Assembly: GCA_964421875.1 (NCBI GenBank)
Contig: CAYQZD010000168.1
Location: 1-6,487 of the forward strand
Direction: 5' to 3'
DNA: 6,487 nt
Origin: CAYQZD01 sp964421875
Lineage (GTDB): Bacteria; Electryoneota; Tariuqbacteria; Tariuqbacterales; Tariuqbacteraceae
Shown one piece after another: positions 1 to 5,773 of this stretch. The notes beneath the pieces were generated by a model, which was not told the DNA's origin, ran no database searches, and saw only the letters and a program-made list of their open reading frames with translations. Numbering within the stretch: position 1 is the first letter of the stretch; each line of letters opens with the position of its first letter. Both the position numbers and the translations under genes were made by a program.

Positions 1-1377
1 GCCCAGTTCGGGCCACTGCACACTCCGATTCCCGGATTGCAGATTACCCATACTCACCCGATGCATAGTATGGGTATCGCCACCGATGGACAGCATTATT
101 ACTGCGTCAACGGAGGCAACGCTACCTACGGACAGATGAACAAATACGATATGAGCGGTAATTTCGTCAGTTCCGTGCCCATATCGCTTTCAATGAGGAG
201 CATTGTTTACAACAACGCCGACGGTTTCTTTTATATCGGCGGTATCGGAGGCGATATTTACAAGGTGACGGATTTAAGCACGGGCACAGTCCAGCAGATT
301 CACGATAATATCTTGCAGTATTCACAATGCTCTATAGGCATTAGCTGGGATGGTCTGAACATTTATGACCAATATGGTGGAACTGTAAGAATTTACAATC
401 TGCAGACCGGCGCCGTTGTTCAGACTTTGACCGGATTCCAGTGCGGCAGTTATCCCTCCGATGTGGCAGTTGCGGCTGACCCGGACTATATCTACACCTG
501 GAATCACGGCACACAAACCCTGTATGTCTATGACCATAGCGCCACTCTGGTCACATCATATCAGTTGACATTGGGCAACTACGGTTTCTCCCTCTCCTTC
601 CTTAACGGGGACATTTTTGTCGCAACCGACGCTAACGGAGGCTCCGGAGGAGGCACCGGTGTATGGTACGCTCATAACATAAGGGACGCTCAGACATCAG
701 ACCTGATTGTGACGTTGACTCCGCATAATCCCCCCATACAAATCCCCGCCGGCGGAGGGAGCTTCACCTATGACGCTTCCGTGGAAAATACCTCCACCGA
801 CCCCATCACTTTCGACGCCTGGACCATGGTCATCCTCCCCAACGGCGCAGTTTACGGTCCCATCATCCGACGTGACCGTCTGGTCATACCTCCGGGAGCC
901 ACTATACTGAGAACATTGAATCAGAACGTCCCGATGAGTGCCCCCTTCGGCGCTTATACCTATAAAGGTTATGTCGGCGTATACCCGGACAGCGTTCAGG
1001 ATGAGGATGATTTCGATTTCAACAAGTTAGCAGGCGAGTCGAGTCCCAATCATAATCTCGGCTGGGCGGTATTCGGTTGGGATGATTTCGATGTTTCAGC
1101 CCCGCTTCTGTCATCATCTTGCATTCTTCATCCCTGCAATCCCAATCCCTTCAATCCTACTACAACTGTCAGTTTCGAGTTGCGGGATGAAGGTATGGTG
1201 AATCTTGCCGTTTACGACGCCACCGGACGCATCATAGAGAAGTTGTCTGAAGGATTCTATCCTGCCGGAACTCATCAATTTGTGTGGGACGCTTCGGCGA
1301 TGCCGAGTGGAGTGTATTTCGCGCGGCTTAAAGCGGGGAACTCTGTCCAGACCCAGAAACTACTATTGGTTAAATAG
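1..1377 (+). CDS. Secreted protein, beta-propeller-like repeats + Ig-like module + T9SS type A tail (5' partial)
   Basis: The frame is open from base 1, so the gene starts upstream; the TTG at 37 and internal ATGs lack a signal peptide and are not credible starts. Seen, counting codon 1 at base 1: residues about 20-233 hold four or five repeats of 40-50 residues in which a G/D-containing beta hairpin precedes lines such as GTVRIYNLQTGAVVQTL and QTLYVYDHSATLVTSY, a beta-propeller-like pattern. Residues about 235-364 form a module beginning LIVTLTPHNPPIQIP and ending GWAVFGWDD, shared with the genes at 1710 and 4106. Residues 378-458 (PCNPNPFNPTTTVSF to QTQKLLLVK) are a type IX secretion type A sorting domain. 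Known: such tails carry cargo across the outer membrane by T9SS and are usually cleaved on export. Inferred: the protein is surface-displayed or released, and the propeller binds a ligand. No catalytic motif is seen. A terminator follows about 150 bases after the stop. Confidence 0.93.
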   Translation, partial: AQFGPLHTPIPGLQITHTHPMHSMGIATDGQHYYCVNGGNATYGQMNKYDMSGNFVSSVPISLSMRSIVYNNADGFFYIGGIGGDIYKVTDLSTGTVQQIHDNILQYSQCSIGISWDGLNIYDQYGGTVRIYNLQTGAVVQTLTGFQCGSYPSDVAVAADPDYIYTWNHGTQTLYVYDHSATLVTSYQLTLGNYGFSLSFLNGDIFVATDANGGSGGGTGVWYAHNIRDAQTSDLIVTLTPHNPPIQIPAGGGSFTYDASVENTSTDPITFDAWTMVILPNGAVYGPIIRRDRLVIPPGATILRTLNQNVPMSAPFGAYTYKGYVGVYPDSVQDEDDFDFNKLAGESSPNHNLGWAVFGWDDFDVSAPLLSSSCILHPCNPNPFNPTTTVSFELRDEGMVNLAVYDATGRIIEKLSEGFYPAGTHQFVWDASAMPSGVYFARLKAGNSVQTQKLLLVK

Positions 1378-1378
1378 C

Positions 1379-1499
1379 AGTATCAAATGAAGTAGTAACA
1401 CTTCACTGACTTGAAGCGCAAGTGTCATCAGCCGTACGGCTGATCCTTCTTTTCCGGAGGGATTCCGGCTGAGCCGGAATGACTATCATGCTTGATACT
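1379..1499. other. Nested inverted-repeat element downstream of the propeller gene
   Basis: An outer 8-base inverted repeat (AGTATCAA at 1379-1386, TTGATACT at 1492-1499) encloses three smaller ones. These are ACACTT/AAGTGT at 1398-1403 and 1420-1425, a perfect 18-base palindrome ATCAGCCGTACGGCTGAT at 1427-1444, and ATTCCGGC-tga-GCCGGAAT at 1462-1480. As RNA this could fold as a closed multibranch structure; as DNA it resembles a small REP-like or non-autonomous repeat. It lies between the stop codon and the terminator, so it would be transcribed as 3' UTR. No second copy occurs in this window. Confidence 0.5.
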
Positions 1500-1500
1500 T

Positions 1501-1527
1501 CATAAAGCTAGAGTGCTACATAAAGCT
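1501..1527. repeat. Short direct repeat CATAAAGCT x2
   Basis: CATAAAGCT occurs at 1501-1509 and again at 1519-1527, an 18-base period, between the nested inverted repeats and the terminator. It could be chance in a short AT-rich stretch or the edge of the adjacent palindromic element. Confidence 0.4.
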
Positions 1528-1528
1528 G

Positions 1529-1556
1529 AAGTCCCCGGTCAGGCCGGGGATTTTTT
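1529..1556 (+). terminator. Rho-independent terminator of the propeller gene
   Basis: A perfect 7-bp stem TCCCCGG (1532-1538) / CCGGGGA (1544-1550) with a 5-base loop is followed directly by six T residues (1551-1556). Flanking A/T pairs can lengthen the stem. This is a textbook intrinsic terminator. The ATG at 1557 follows its T tract immediately, which argues against that ATG as a translation start. Confidence 0.9.
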
Positions 1557-1709
1557 ATGAAATTTTTTGTTGCATTTGTAAGGAAGATATTCTATATTCT
1601 AACATTATTTGACAACATTCCCTGGATTCCTCAGTCTTATCGGTGGTCGAAATCCATTGTTTTAGAACTTCATTATACTCAACATAATCAAAAGAAAAGT
1701 GGGGCGCGA

Positions 1710-3353
1710 TTGAAAGCAAATATAATTGTCTTGATATTAACAATCATCTGCGCTTCCTCGCTCCCGGGAGATATCCTGCGAGTGCCGACGGAATACCAGC
1801 GCATCCAAACCGCCATCGATTCTTCTGTTGACGGTGACACAGTTTTAGTAGCCGGAGGAATCTATTACGGAACCGGTAATAAAAACCTCAACTTCCGCGG
1901 ACGCGAAATCGTTCTGCTATCTGAAGCCGATCCCCGCGGGACCATCATCGACTGCCAATACCAGGGGCGGGGAATCAGCTTTCATCACGGTGAAAGCAGA
2001 AACGCCGTGCTTTCGGGATTCACCATCAAGCGCGGCCGATCCTTAGACGGCGGGGGAGCTGTCTTTATATCATCTTCGAGTCCAATCCTGGAAAACTGCT
2101 ATTTCAGTGATAATAGCGCCATAACAGGCAGCTCCGGCGGGGGGGTATATATGACTATGGGCGCCGGCCCTTTGATTAACCGCTGTTTGATAAATGGCAA
2201 TTACTCCGAATCCGAAGGTGGGGGGATCTGCCTGGATCGCGGTTCCAGCCTTATCCTTGTCAACTGCACCGTCTCCGAAAACCAGTGCGCTAGAGGCGGC
2301 GGCTTGAGTGTCGGTAACAACTCCCAGATCCTCATCCGCAACACCATTTTTGATAATAACCAGTCCGGTATCTACCTTGCCGCAACCGCTCAGCCCGCTA
2401 TCGCTTACTGCGATTTCCATAATAATTTTCTTGGACATTTAACCGGAGCTTCCATCCCTAACATCGGACGAATCGTCACCGTCAACAATAATGGAGACTC
2501 CTGCGACGTTTACTTCAACCTATTCCGAAATCCCCTATACTATTCCATCACCGGAGATTCCGCTTATTACCTCACCGCCCAATCACCCTGCGTCGACGCC
2601 GGGGACCCGGCCACTCCCCGCGACCCTGACTATACCGTAGCCGACATTGGAGCCCTCTATTACCATCACCAAACCGTGGGAATAACTATGGTTCTGATGT
2701 ACCCCCCTTTGATGCTGCCTCCCGGAGGGGGATTGGTGGAATTCGAACTTCATCTTGAATACAGATACGGAGTTCGTTTGGAAAACCTGGATGCCTGGAC
2801 GGAAATTGTCCTTCCTGACCGCAGGAGGGTGGGACCTCTGCTCTTTAGAAGCGGCATTAACCTGCCTCAGGGCGCCAGTATCGTAAGGCGGCTGGCCCAA
2901 ATCATCCCCGGATATGCCCCGCCGGGAACTTTGACCTTATACGGATACATCGGCGTATACCCCGATTCCATTCTGGGGGATGATAGTGTTCAGTTTGAGA
3001 AGATGATTGTATATCCTGATTTCGAGGATTACACTGGCTGGGCTTGCAGCGGCTGGGATGATAAAGATGAAACATCCGCCATTCGGCATTCGGAATTCAT
3101 CCTTCATCCTTGCAGTCCCAATCCCTTTAACCCGGCTACCACACTCTCCTTCACCCTCCCCAATGCCGCCGACATTTCACTGACAGTCTATGATATACAG
3201 GGTGGCGCAGTTGCACGACTGGCGGACGGCTGGATGACCGCGGGAACGCATGAAATCGCCTTCGACGGAGCAAATTTACCTTCGGGAGTGTACTTAACCC
3301 AATTCCGCGCCGGGAATTACACCAAAACGCAGAAATTATTGCTTCTAAAGTAG
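1710..3353 (+). CDS. Secreted right-handed beta-helix protein with Ig-like module and T9SS type A tail
   Basis: The frame opens at an ATG at 1557, but that ATG touches the upstream terminator. An in-frame TTG at 1710 begins a compact signal peptide (K2, hydrophobic residues 5-14, small residues CASS near 14-17), so TTG is preferred, giving 547 residues; its ribosome site (AAGTGGGG, 1697-1704) is weak. Residues about 23-240 form a right-handed parallel beta-helix: PTEYQRIQTAIDSSVDGDTV, then coils carrying GGGVY/GGGICL turns and NCxxSxN or NxxFxNN lines. Residues about 292-318 hold the SPCVDAGDP...DIGALYY motif common at the end of such helices in environmental bacteria. Residues about 325-454 are the module shared with both neighbours, here more divergent and lacking the LTPHNPP start. 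Residues 467-547 are the type IX sorting tail (PCSPNPFNPATTLSF to QKLLLLK). Parallel beta-helices often bind or cleave polysaccharides, but no pectate lyase catalytic residues are recognisable, so a binding or structural surface role is inferred. Confidence 0.9.
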   Translation: MKANIIVLILTIICASSLPGDILRVPTEYQRIQTAIDSSVDGDTVLVAGGIYYGTGNKNLNFRGREIVLLSEADPRGTIIDCQYQGRGISFHHGESRNAVLSGFTIKRGRSLDGGGAVFISSSSPILENCYFSDNSAITGSSGGGVYMTMGAGPLINRCLINGNYSESEGGGICLDRGSSLILVNCTVSENQCARGGGLSVGNNSQILIRNTIFDNNQSGIYLAATAQPAIAYCDFHNNFLGHLTGASIPNIGRIVTVNNNGDSCDVYFNLFRNPLYYSITGDSAYYLTAQSPCVDAGDPATPRDPDYTVADIGALYYHHQTVGITMVLMYPPLMLPPGGGLVEFELHLEYRYGVRLENLDAWTEIVLPDRRRVGPLLFRSGINLPQGASIVRRLAQIIPGYAPPGTLTLYGYIGVYPDSILGDDSVQFEKMIVYPDFEDYTGWACSGWDDKDETSAIRHSEFILHPCSPNPFNPATTLSFTLPNAADISLTVYDIQGGAVARLADGWMTAGTHEIAFDGANLPSGVYLTQFRAGNYTKTQKLLLLK

Positions 3354-3391
3354 GTCGGTTAATTCACAGCCGAGGTTGTTTTCTGTTGATT

Positions 3392-3417
3392 GAGCCCCGT
3401 TCATCCGGGGCTTTATT
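3392..3417 (+). terminator. Rho-independent terminator of the beta-helix gene
   Basis: A 7-bp stem AGCCCCG (3393-3399) / CGGGGCT (3406-3412) with a 6-base loop TTCATC is followed by TTTATT. It starts about 40 bases after the stop codon and would end the beta-helix transcript before the long gene-free stretch. Confidence 0.85.
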
Positions 3418-3553
3418 AATGGTTCCTCGCTGAGTCATGTGGGTAGTTCGAGTCAATCAAGAACGAATCAACGCGAATTGTAATGCTTACTTGGGTAACC
3501 AGAATAATCATCTCGTCATAGAAACAAAATATAGGCGATGAAATTGTGCTGAA

Positions 3554-3571
3554 TATCAGCGTTATCAGCGT
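3554..3571. repeat. Tandem 9-mer TATCAGCGT x2
   Basis: Two perfect head-to-tail copies of TATCAGCGT occupy 3554-3562 and 3563-3571, and a third partial copy (ATCAGCGGT) begins near 3585. Runs of words of the ATCAGCGT/AATCTGCG type are, from memory, common in intergenic DNA of environmental bacteria, so this may be a fragment of a genome-wide interspersed repeat. Confidence 0.55.
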
Positions 3572-3632
3572 AAATCATTTCTTCATCAGCGGTTCAGAAA
3601 AATCCCGGTAAAGACCATCCGCAATGATTTAC
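3570..3632. repeat. Ten-base inverted repeat
   Basis: GTAAATCATT at 3570-3579 is perfectly complementary to AATGATTTAC at 3623-3632, separated by 43 bases that include the third ATCAGCG-type word. The left arm overlaps the end of the tandem 9-mer, suggesting that both belong to one element of about 80 bases. There is no following T tract, so it is not a terminator. Confidence 0.5.
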
Positions 3633-3665
3633 TTACACAAAATAGCGAAGAGCTTTATTAATTAA

Positions 3666-3689
3666 ATTCCCACAGGCCGGAGTGGGGAT
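3666..3689. repeat. Isolated 8-bp hairpin
   Basis: ATTCCCAC (3666-3673) pairs with GTGGGGAT (3682-3689) with one G-T pair and an 8-base loop AGGCCGGA. It lies about 140 bases upstream of the next promoter, has no T tract and has no evident role. Confidence 0.35.
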
Positions 3690-3831
3690 GGAACAGTACG
3701 GTAGTGGAAAATACCGGGAAGGAAACAAGCGCCCAAAACCGAAATCAGAAAAGATGGTTGTATTTCATTTTCTGGAATTTTCTTCAGAAACGCTGTAGAG
3801 TCGAATCCCTAAAATTTGTTCGTAATTGTGC

Positions 3832-3860
3832 TTGACATTAACCAAGAAAATATGTACAAT
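3832..3860 (+). promoter_or_regulatory. Sigma70-like promoter for the gene at 4106
   Basis: A perfect -35 box TTGACA (3832-3837) is followed, after exactly 17 bases, by TACAAT (3855-3860), one base from the -10 consensus. Transcription would start near 3867, giving a 5' leader of about 240 bases. The surrounding DNA is AT-rich. This differs from the TTTG / TAnnTTTG promoters of Bacteroidota. Confidence 0.75.
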
Positions 3861-3866
3861 GCTTAA

Positions 3867-4105
3867 CAAGTCGGGATGTAATTCATCTTCCCACGATTTA
3901 ATCACCTACATTGTTACTTTAATTATTATGCCCCAAGTGAATTAAACTTTTGGGTTGTAAAAAATAGTTTGCTTGTTATCTGGCGTCTGTTTTTTGCAGA
4001 TGCTTCTGTTAATAAGCAGGTTGCATGAGTTAGTCGTCCTTATAAGAGACAATAAGGTATTAATAAAAAATAGTTGTAATTAATAGTCATTTTTTGGAGT
4101 ACACA
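3867..4105 (+). promoter_or_regulatory. Long 5' leader with two or three hairpins
   Basis: The inferred leader contains CCCAAGT (3932-3938) pairing with ACTTTTGGG (3946-3954) with a 2-base bulge, and GCGTCTG (3983-3989) pairing with CAGATGC (3997-4003) around a T-rich loop. The segment TGCTT (4001-4005) could instead pair with AAGCA (4014-4018), so two mutually exclusive folds overlap at 4001-4003. No known riboswitch consensus was recognised. Regulation by leader structure is inference only. Confidence 0.35.
4096..4099 (+). promoter_or_regulatory. Shine-Dalgarno site deciding the ATG at 4106
   Basis: GGAG at 4096-4099 lies 6 bases before the ATG at 4106. The in-frame TTG at 4094 overlaps this site and would add only four residues, so ATG 4106 is the start chosen. 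Confidence 0.8.
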
Positions 4106-5452
4106 ATGCAAAGAAAATTATCGCTACTTGTCGAGCTAACCTTAATCGCTTTCTTTTTATTTACAAGTTCAGTGTTATTAGCTCCAACAACTCAAGCCGG
4201 CGCTCAAAATGAAAACCTGGCGCTGATCGAAGCCGAAATCGAGGGTATAGGCGCCCAGGTTGCTGAAAATGCTGTCCAGACCTCAACGCGTTCCCAGGGA
4301 ACGGATATCATCGTCGAAGAAGTATTTGGTAATACGAGTTTTACCTATACGGGCGGCACCAGGATGCGTGGGAATATTTTTCAAGTGGATTCGACCGTAA
4401 ACCTGGTTGAACAAAGAATGTACTTCACGATTCCGGCTGCAACGAATATCTATTATGTGGTATATGAAAGTACGACTGCCACGGGAGTCTATACTTTGTA
4501 CCATTCGATATTATTGGTTTCGGGAACAGGTCAAGGCTGGCATTCCTCAGGGCCCATCGATGTGACTTTGAATGCGGGCCGTTTCTATTTAATTGGCGCC
4601 AGTTGGGAAGGGTCGATAACCTACCATTGCGGCACTACACCACCAAATCCATGCTCTTTCGGTTCACAAATTCATAATGTGCAGCCAAGTCCGTTTTATC
4701 CCCCCGATTCTACTTATACCGGTACTATCTATTCCGTTACAGCTTATTATCAGACGATTGTCACCAGCGATGAGGGCGGCGATAGTCTGATTGTAACCCT
4801 GACCCCGCATAACCCGCCGATTCAGATTCCGCCGGGCGGTGGTCAATTAGTCTTTGACGCCGAAATCCAGAACATATCCTCCTCGCAAATGGTGTTCGAC
4901 GGCTGGACCGAAGTGGTTCTGCCCAACGGCTCTACCTATGGACCGTTGGTGCTGCGCACCAACCTCCCCATAAATCCGGGACAGACTATTATGCGTATAG
5001 TCACACAGAACGTTCCCGGCGCCGCTCCCGCAGGGAATTACACTTATGTCGGCAACGCCGGAATTCATCCCGATTCGGTGATTAATTCCGACTCTTTCGA
5101 TTTCGCCAAACTCGCCGGCGACGCCGCTTCTAACTCCCAGGGGTGGACCGTTTCCGGCTGGTTCGGTGATGAAACTGCAATGTCTATCGATAATTACGCG
5201 CTGAGCGCCGCTTTCCCCAACCCCTTCAACCCGACCACTAACATCAGCTTTACACTGCCGGAAGCGGGTAAAATAACGCTAAGCGTATTCGATGTAAATG
5301 GGCGTGAAGTGGCTGTCTTAGCAAACGGCTGGCTCAATTCCGGCGCGCATCAGGTCGTTTTCGATGGCTGCGGCTTGGCTTCCGGTATCTACTTTTATAG
5401 ACTTACAGCCGGTGATTTCAGCACCACACAAAAAATGGTGCTGTTAAAATAA
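4106..5452 (+). CDS. Secreted protein: RGNIFQV domain + Ig-like module + T9SS type A tail
   Basis: The product is 448 residues from the ATG with a good ribosome site. It has a signal peptide (QRK at 2-4, hydrophobic 5-26, probable cleavage after A31 or A33). A short, probably helical linker (about 36-65) follows. Residues about 75-219 are a beta-rich domain with RGNIFQV at 88-94, an LLVSGTGQGWHSSGP segment, LNAGRFYLIGASW, and C175 and C183 around a PPNPCSFG motif. The same domain occurs in the gene at 5774; I cannot name its family. Residues about 228-356 are the shared module (LIVTLTPHNPPIQIPPGGG ... GVxPDS-like IHPDS ... GWTVSGWFGDE), very close to that in the gene ending at 1377. Residues 371-448 are the type IX sorting tail (PNPFNPTTNISFTLP to QKMVLLK). 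The protein is predicted to be exported by Sec, then T9SS, to the cell surface or medium. The first 40 codons are noticeably more AT-rich than the rest. Its role is unknown; adhesion or ligand binding is a guess. Confidence 0.93.
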   Translation: MQRKLSLLVELTLIAFFLFTSSVLLAPTTQAGAQNENLALIEAEIEGIGAQVAENAVQTSTRSQGTDIIVEEVFGNTSFTYTGGTRMRGNIFQVDSTVNLVEQRMYFTIPAATNIYYVVYESTTATGVYTLYHSILLVSGTGQGWHSSGPIDVTLNAGRFYLIGASWEGSITYHCGTTPPNPCSFGSQIHNVQPSPFYPPDSTYTGTIYSVTAYYQTIVTSDEGGDSLIVTLTPHNPPIQIPPGGGQLVFDAEIQNISSSQMVFDGWTEVVLPNGSTYGPLVLRTNLPINPGQTIMRIVTQNVPGAAPAGNYTYVGNAGIHPDSVINSDSFDFAKLAGDAASNSQGWTVSGWFGDETAMSIDNYALSAAFPNPFNPTTNISFTLPEAGKITLSVFDVNGREVAVLANGWLNSGAHQVVFDGCGLASGIYFYRLTAGDFSTTQKMVLLK

Positions 5453-5497
5453 CAGCGAATCGCAAAATTCGAGGCGGAGCTCTAATCTATGATTCTG

Positions 5498-5546
5498 AAT
5501 CCCCGCCGGGAGACTGGCGGGGATTTCTATTCTGATTGATTTTTTT
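5498..5546 (+). terminator. Rho-independent terminator of the gene at 4106
   Basis: A perfect 10-bp stem AATCCCCGCC (5498-5507) / GGCGGGGATT (5516-5525) with an 8-base loop is followed by a T-rich run and then seven T residues at 5540-5546. The stem is strong; the T tract next to it is interrupted (TCTATTCTG), so termination may occur across several positions. Confidence 0.85.
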
Positions 5547-5557
5547 ATAAAAAAGAC

Positions 5558-5586
5558 TTGAAATATTGCTTCTAATATGTTATAAT
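5558..5586 (+). promoter_or_regulatory. Extended -10 sigma70-like promoter for the gene at 5774
   Basis: TTGAAA (5558-5563) is followed, after exactly 17 bases, by a perfect TATAAT (5581-5586), preceded by TGT (5578-5580), which makes an extended -10 (TGnTATAAT). Transcription would start near 5593. It is the best promoter match in the window and sits just after the upstream terminator. Confidence 0.8.
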
Positions 5587-5592
5587 AAAATA

Positions 5593-5773
5593 ACACTTTG
5601 AGCTGCACTGCCGAACCTACCGTTGATTTCAATATAGTCGTTATCTTCTAATGATTAGTATATTGCATATACTCACCACCATAATAAATCAATTTAAGAA
5701 AGGGGGTGGTTCTGTCTTCGAATTGCCTACGATTAGTTCCAAACCCAAACAAATTAGAAAGTAAGGTGAACAA
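5593..5773 (+). promoter_or_regulatory. 5' leader of the gene at 5774
   Basis: The inferred leader of about 180 bases contains nested inverted repeats AATATA/TATATT (5631-5636, 5659-5664) with CTAATGATTAG (5648-5658) just inside the right arm. It also has ACCACC (5675-5680), able to pair with GGTGGT (5705-5710), the latter inside a conspicuous purine-rich AAGAAAGGGGGTGG. No named riboswitch is recognised. These could be an operator or leader structure, or chance. Confidence 0.35.
5763..5768 (+). promoter_or_regulatory. Shine-Dalgarno site for the gene at 5774
   Basis: AAGGTG at 5763-5768 lies 5 bases before the ATG at 5774, good spacing. With the signal peptide that follows, it fixes the start. 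Confidence 0.75.

Larger units (their letters stand above)
3418..3831. other. Gene-free spacer with degenerate short repeats
   Basis: No open frame of credible coding character was seen on either strand between the beta-helix terminator and the next promoter. The stretch becomes AT-rich after about 3640. It contains a tandem 9-mer, a 10-base inverted repeat and an 8-bp hairpin, listed separately. No tRNA cloverleaf could be built, although tRNA-like words such as GTTCGAGTC (near 3447) and GTCGAATCC (near 3799) occur. It may be the decayed remnant of a repeat element or gene. Confidence 0.55.

Noticed and set aside
37..39. TTG at 37 as the start of the first gene
   Set aside because: The frame is open upstream to base 1, there is no signal peptide and no ribosome site, and the protein is clearly mid-domain here.
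1609..1679. Possible promoter for the beta-helix gene: TTGACA at 1609-1614, TCTTAT at 1635-1640 or TATACT at 1674-1679
   Set aside because: The spacing from TTGACA to TCTTAT is 20 bases, too long, and TATACT has no -35 box at a suitable distance. A promoter must lie in this area if the TTG start is right, but neither pairing is convincing.
2040..2420. Glycine-rich coils as possible adhesin passenger of an autotransporter
   Set aside because: The GGGVY-type coils resemble polymorphic outer membrane proteins, but the C terminus is a type IX sorting tail and not an autotransporter barrel.
2070..2438. Minus-strand open frame within the beta-helix gene
   Set aside because: It lies antisense to a well supported gene with clear domain content and has no recognisable protein features or start signals. 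The same applies to the other minus-strand frames under the four genes, and to the + frame at 6189-6422 inside the last gene.
3440..3810. tRNA-like words GTTCGAGTC and GTCGAATCC
   Set aside because: No acceptor stem, anticodon arm or D arm could be placed around either, so no tRNA gene is supported.
4094..4096. TTG at 4094 as the start of the third gene
   Set aside because: It overlaps the GGAG ribosome site that serves ATG 4106, and the ATG gives a normal signal peptide.
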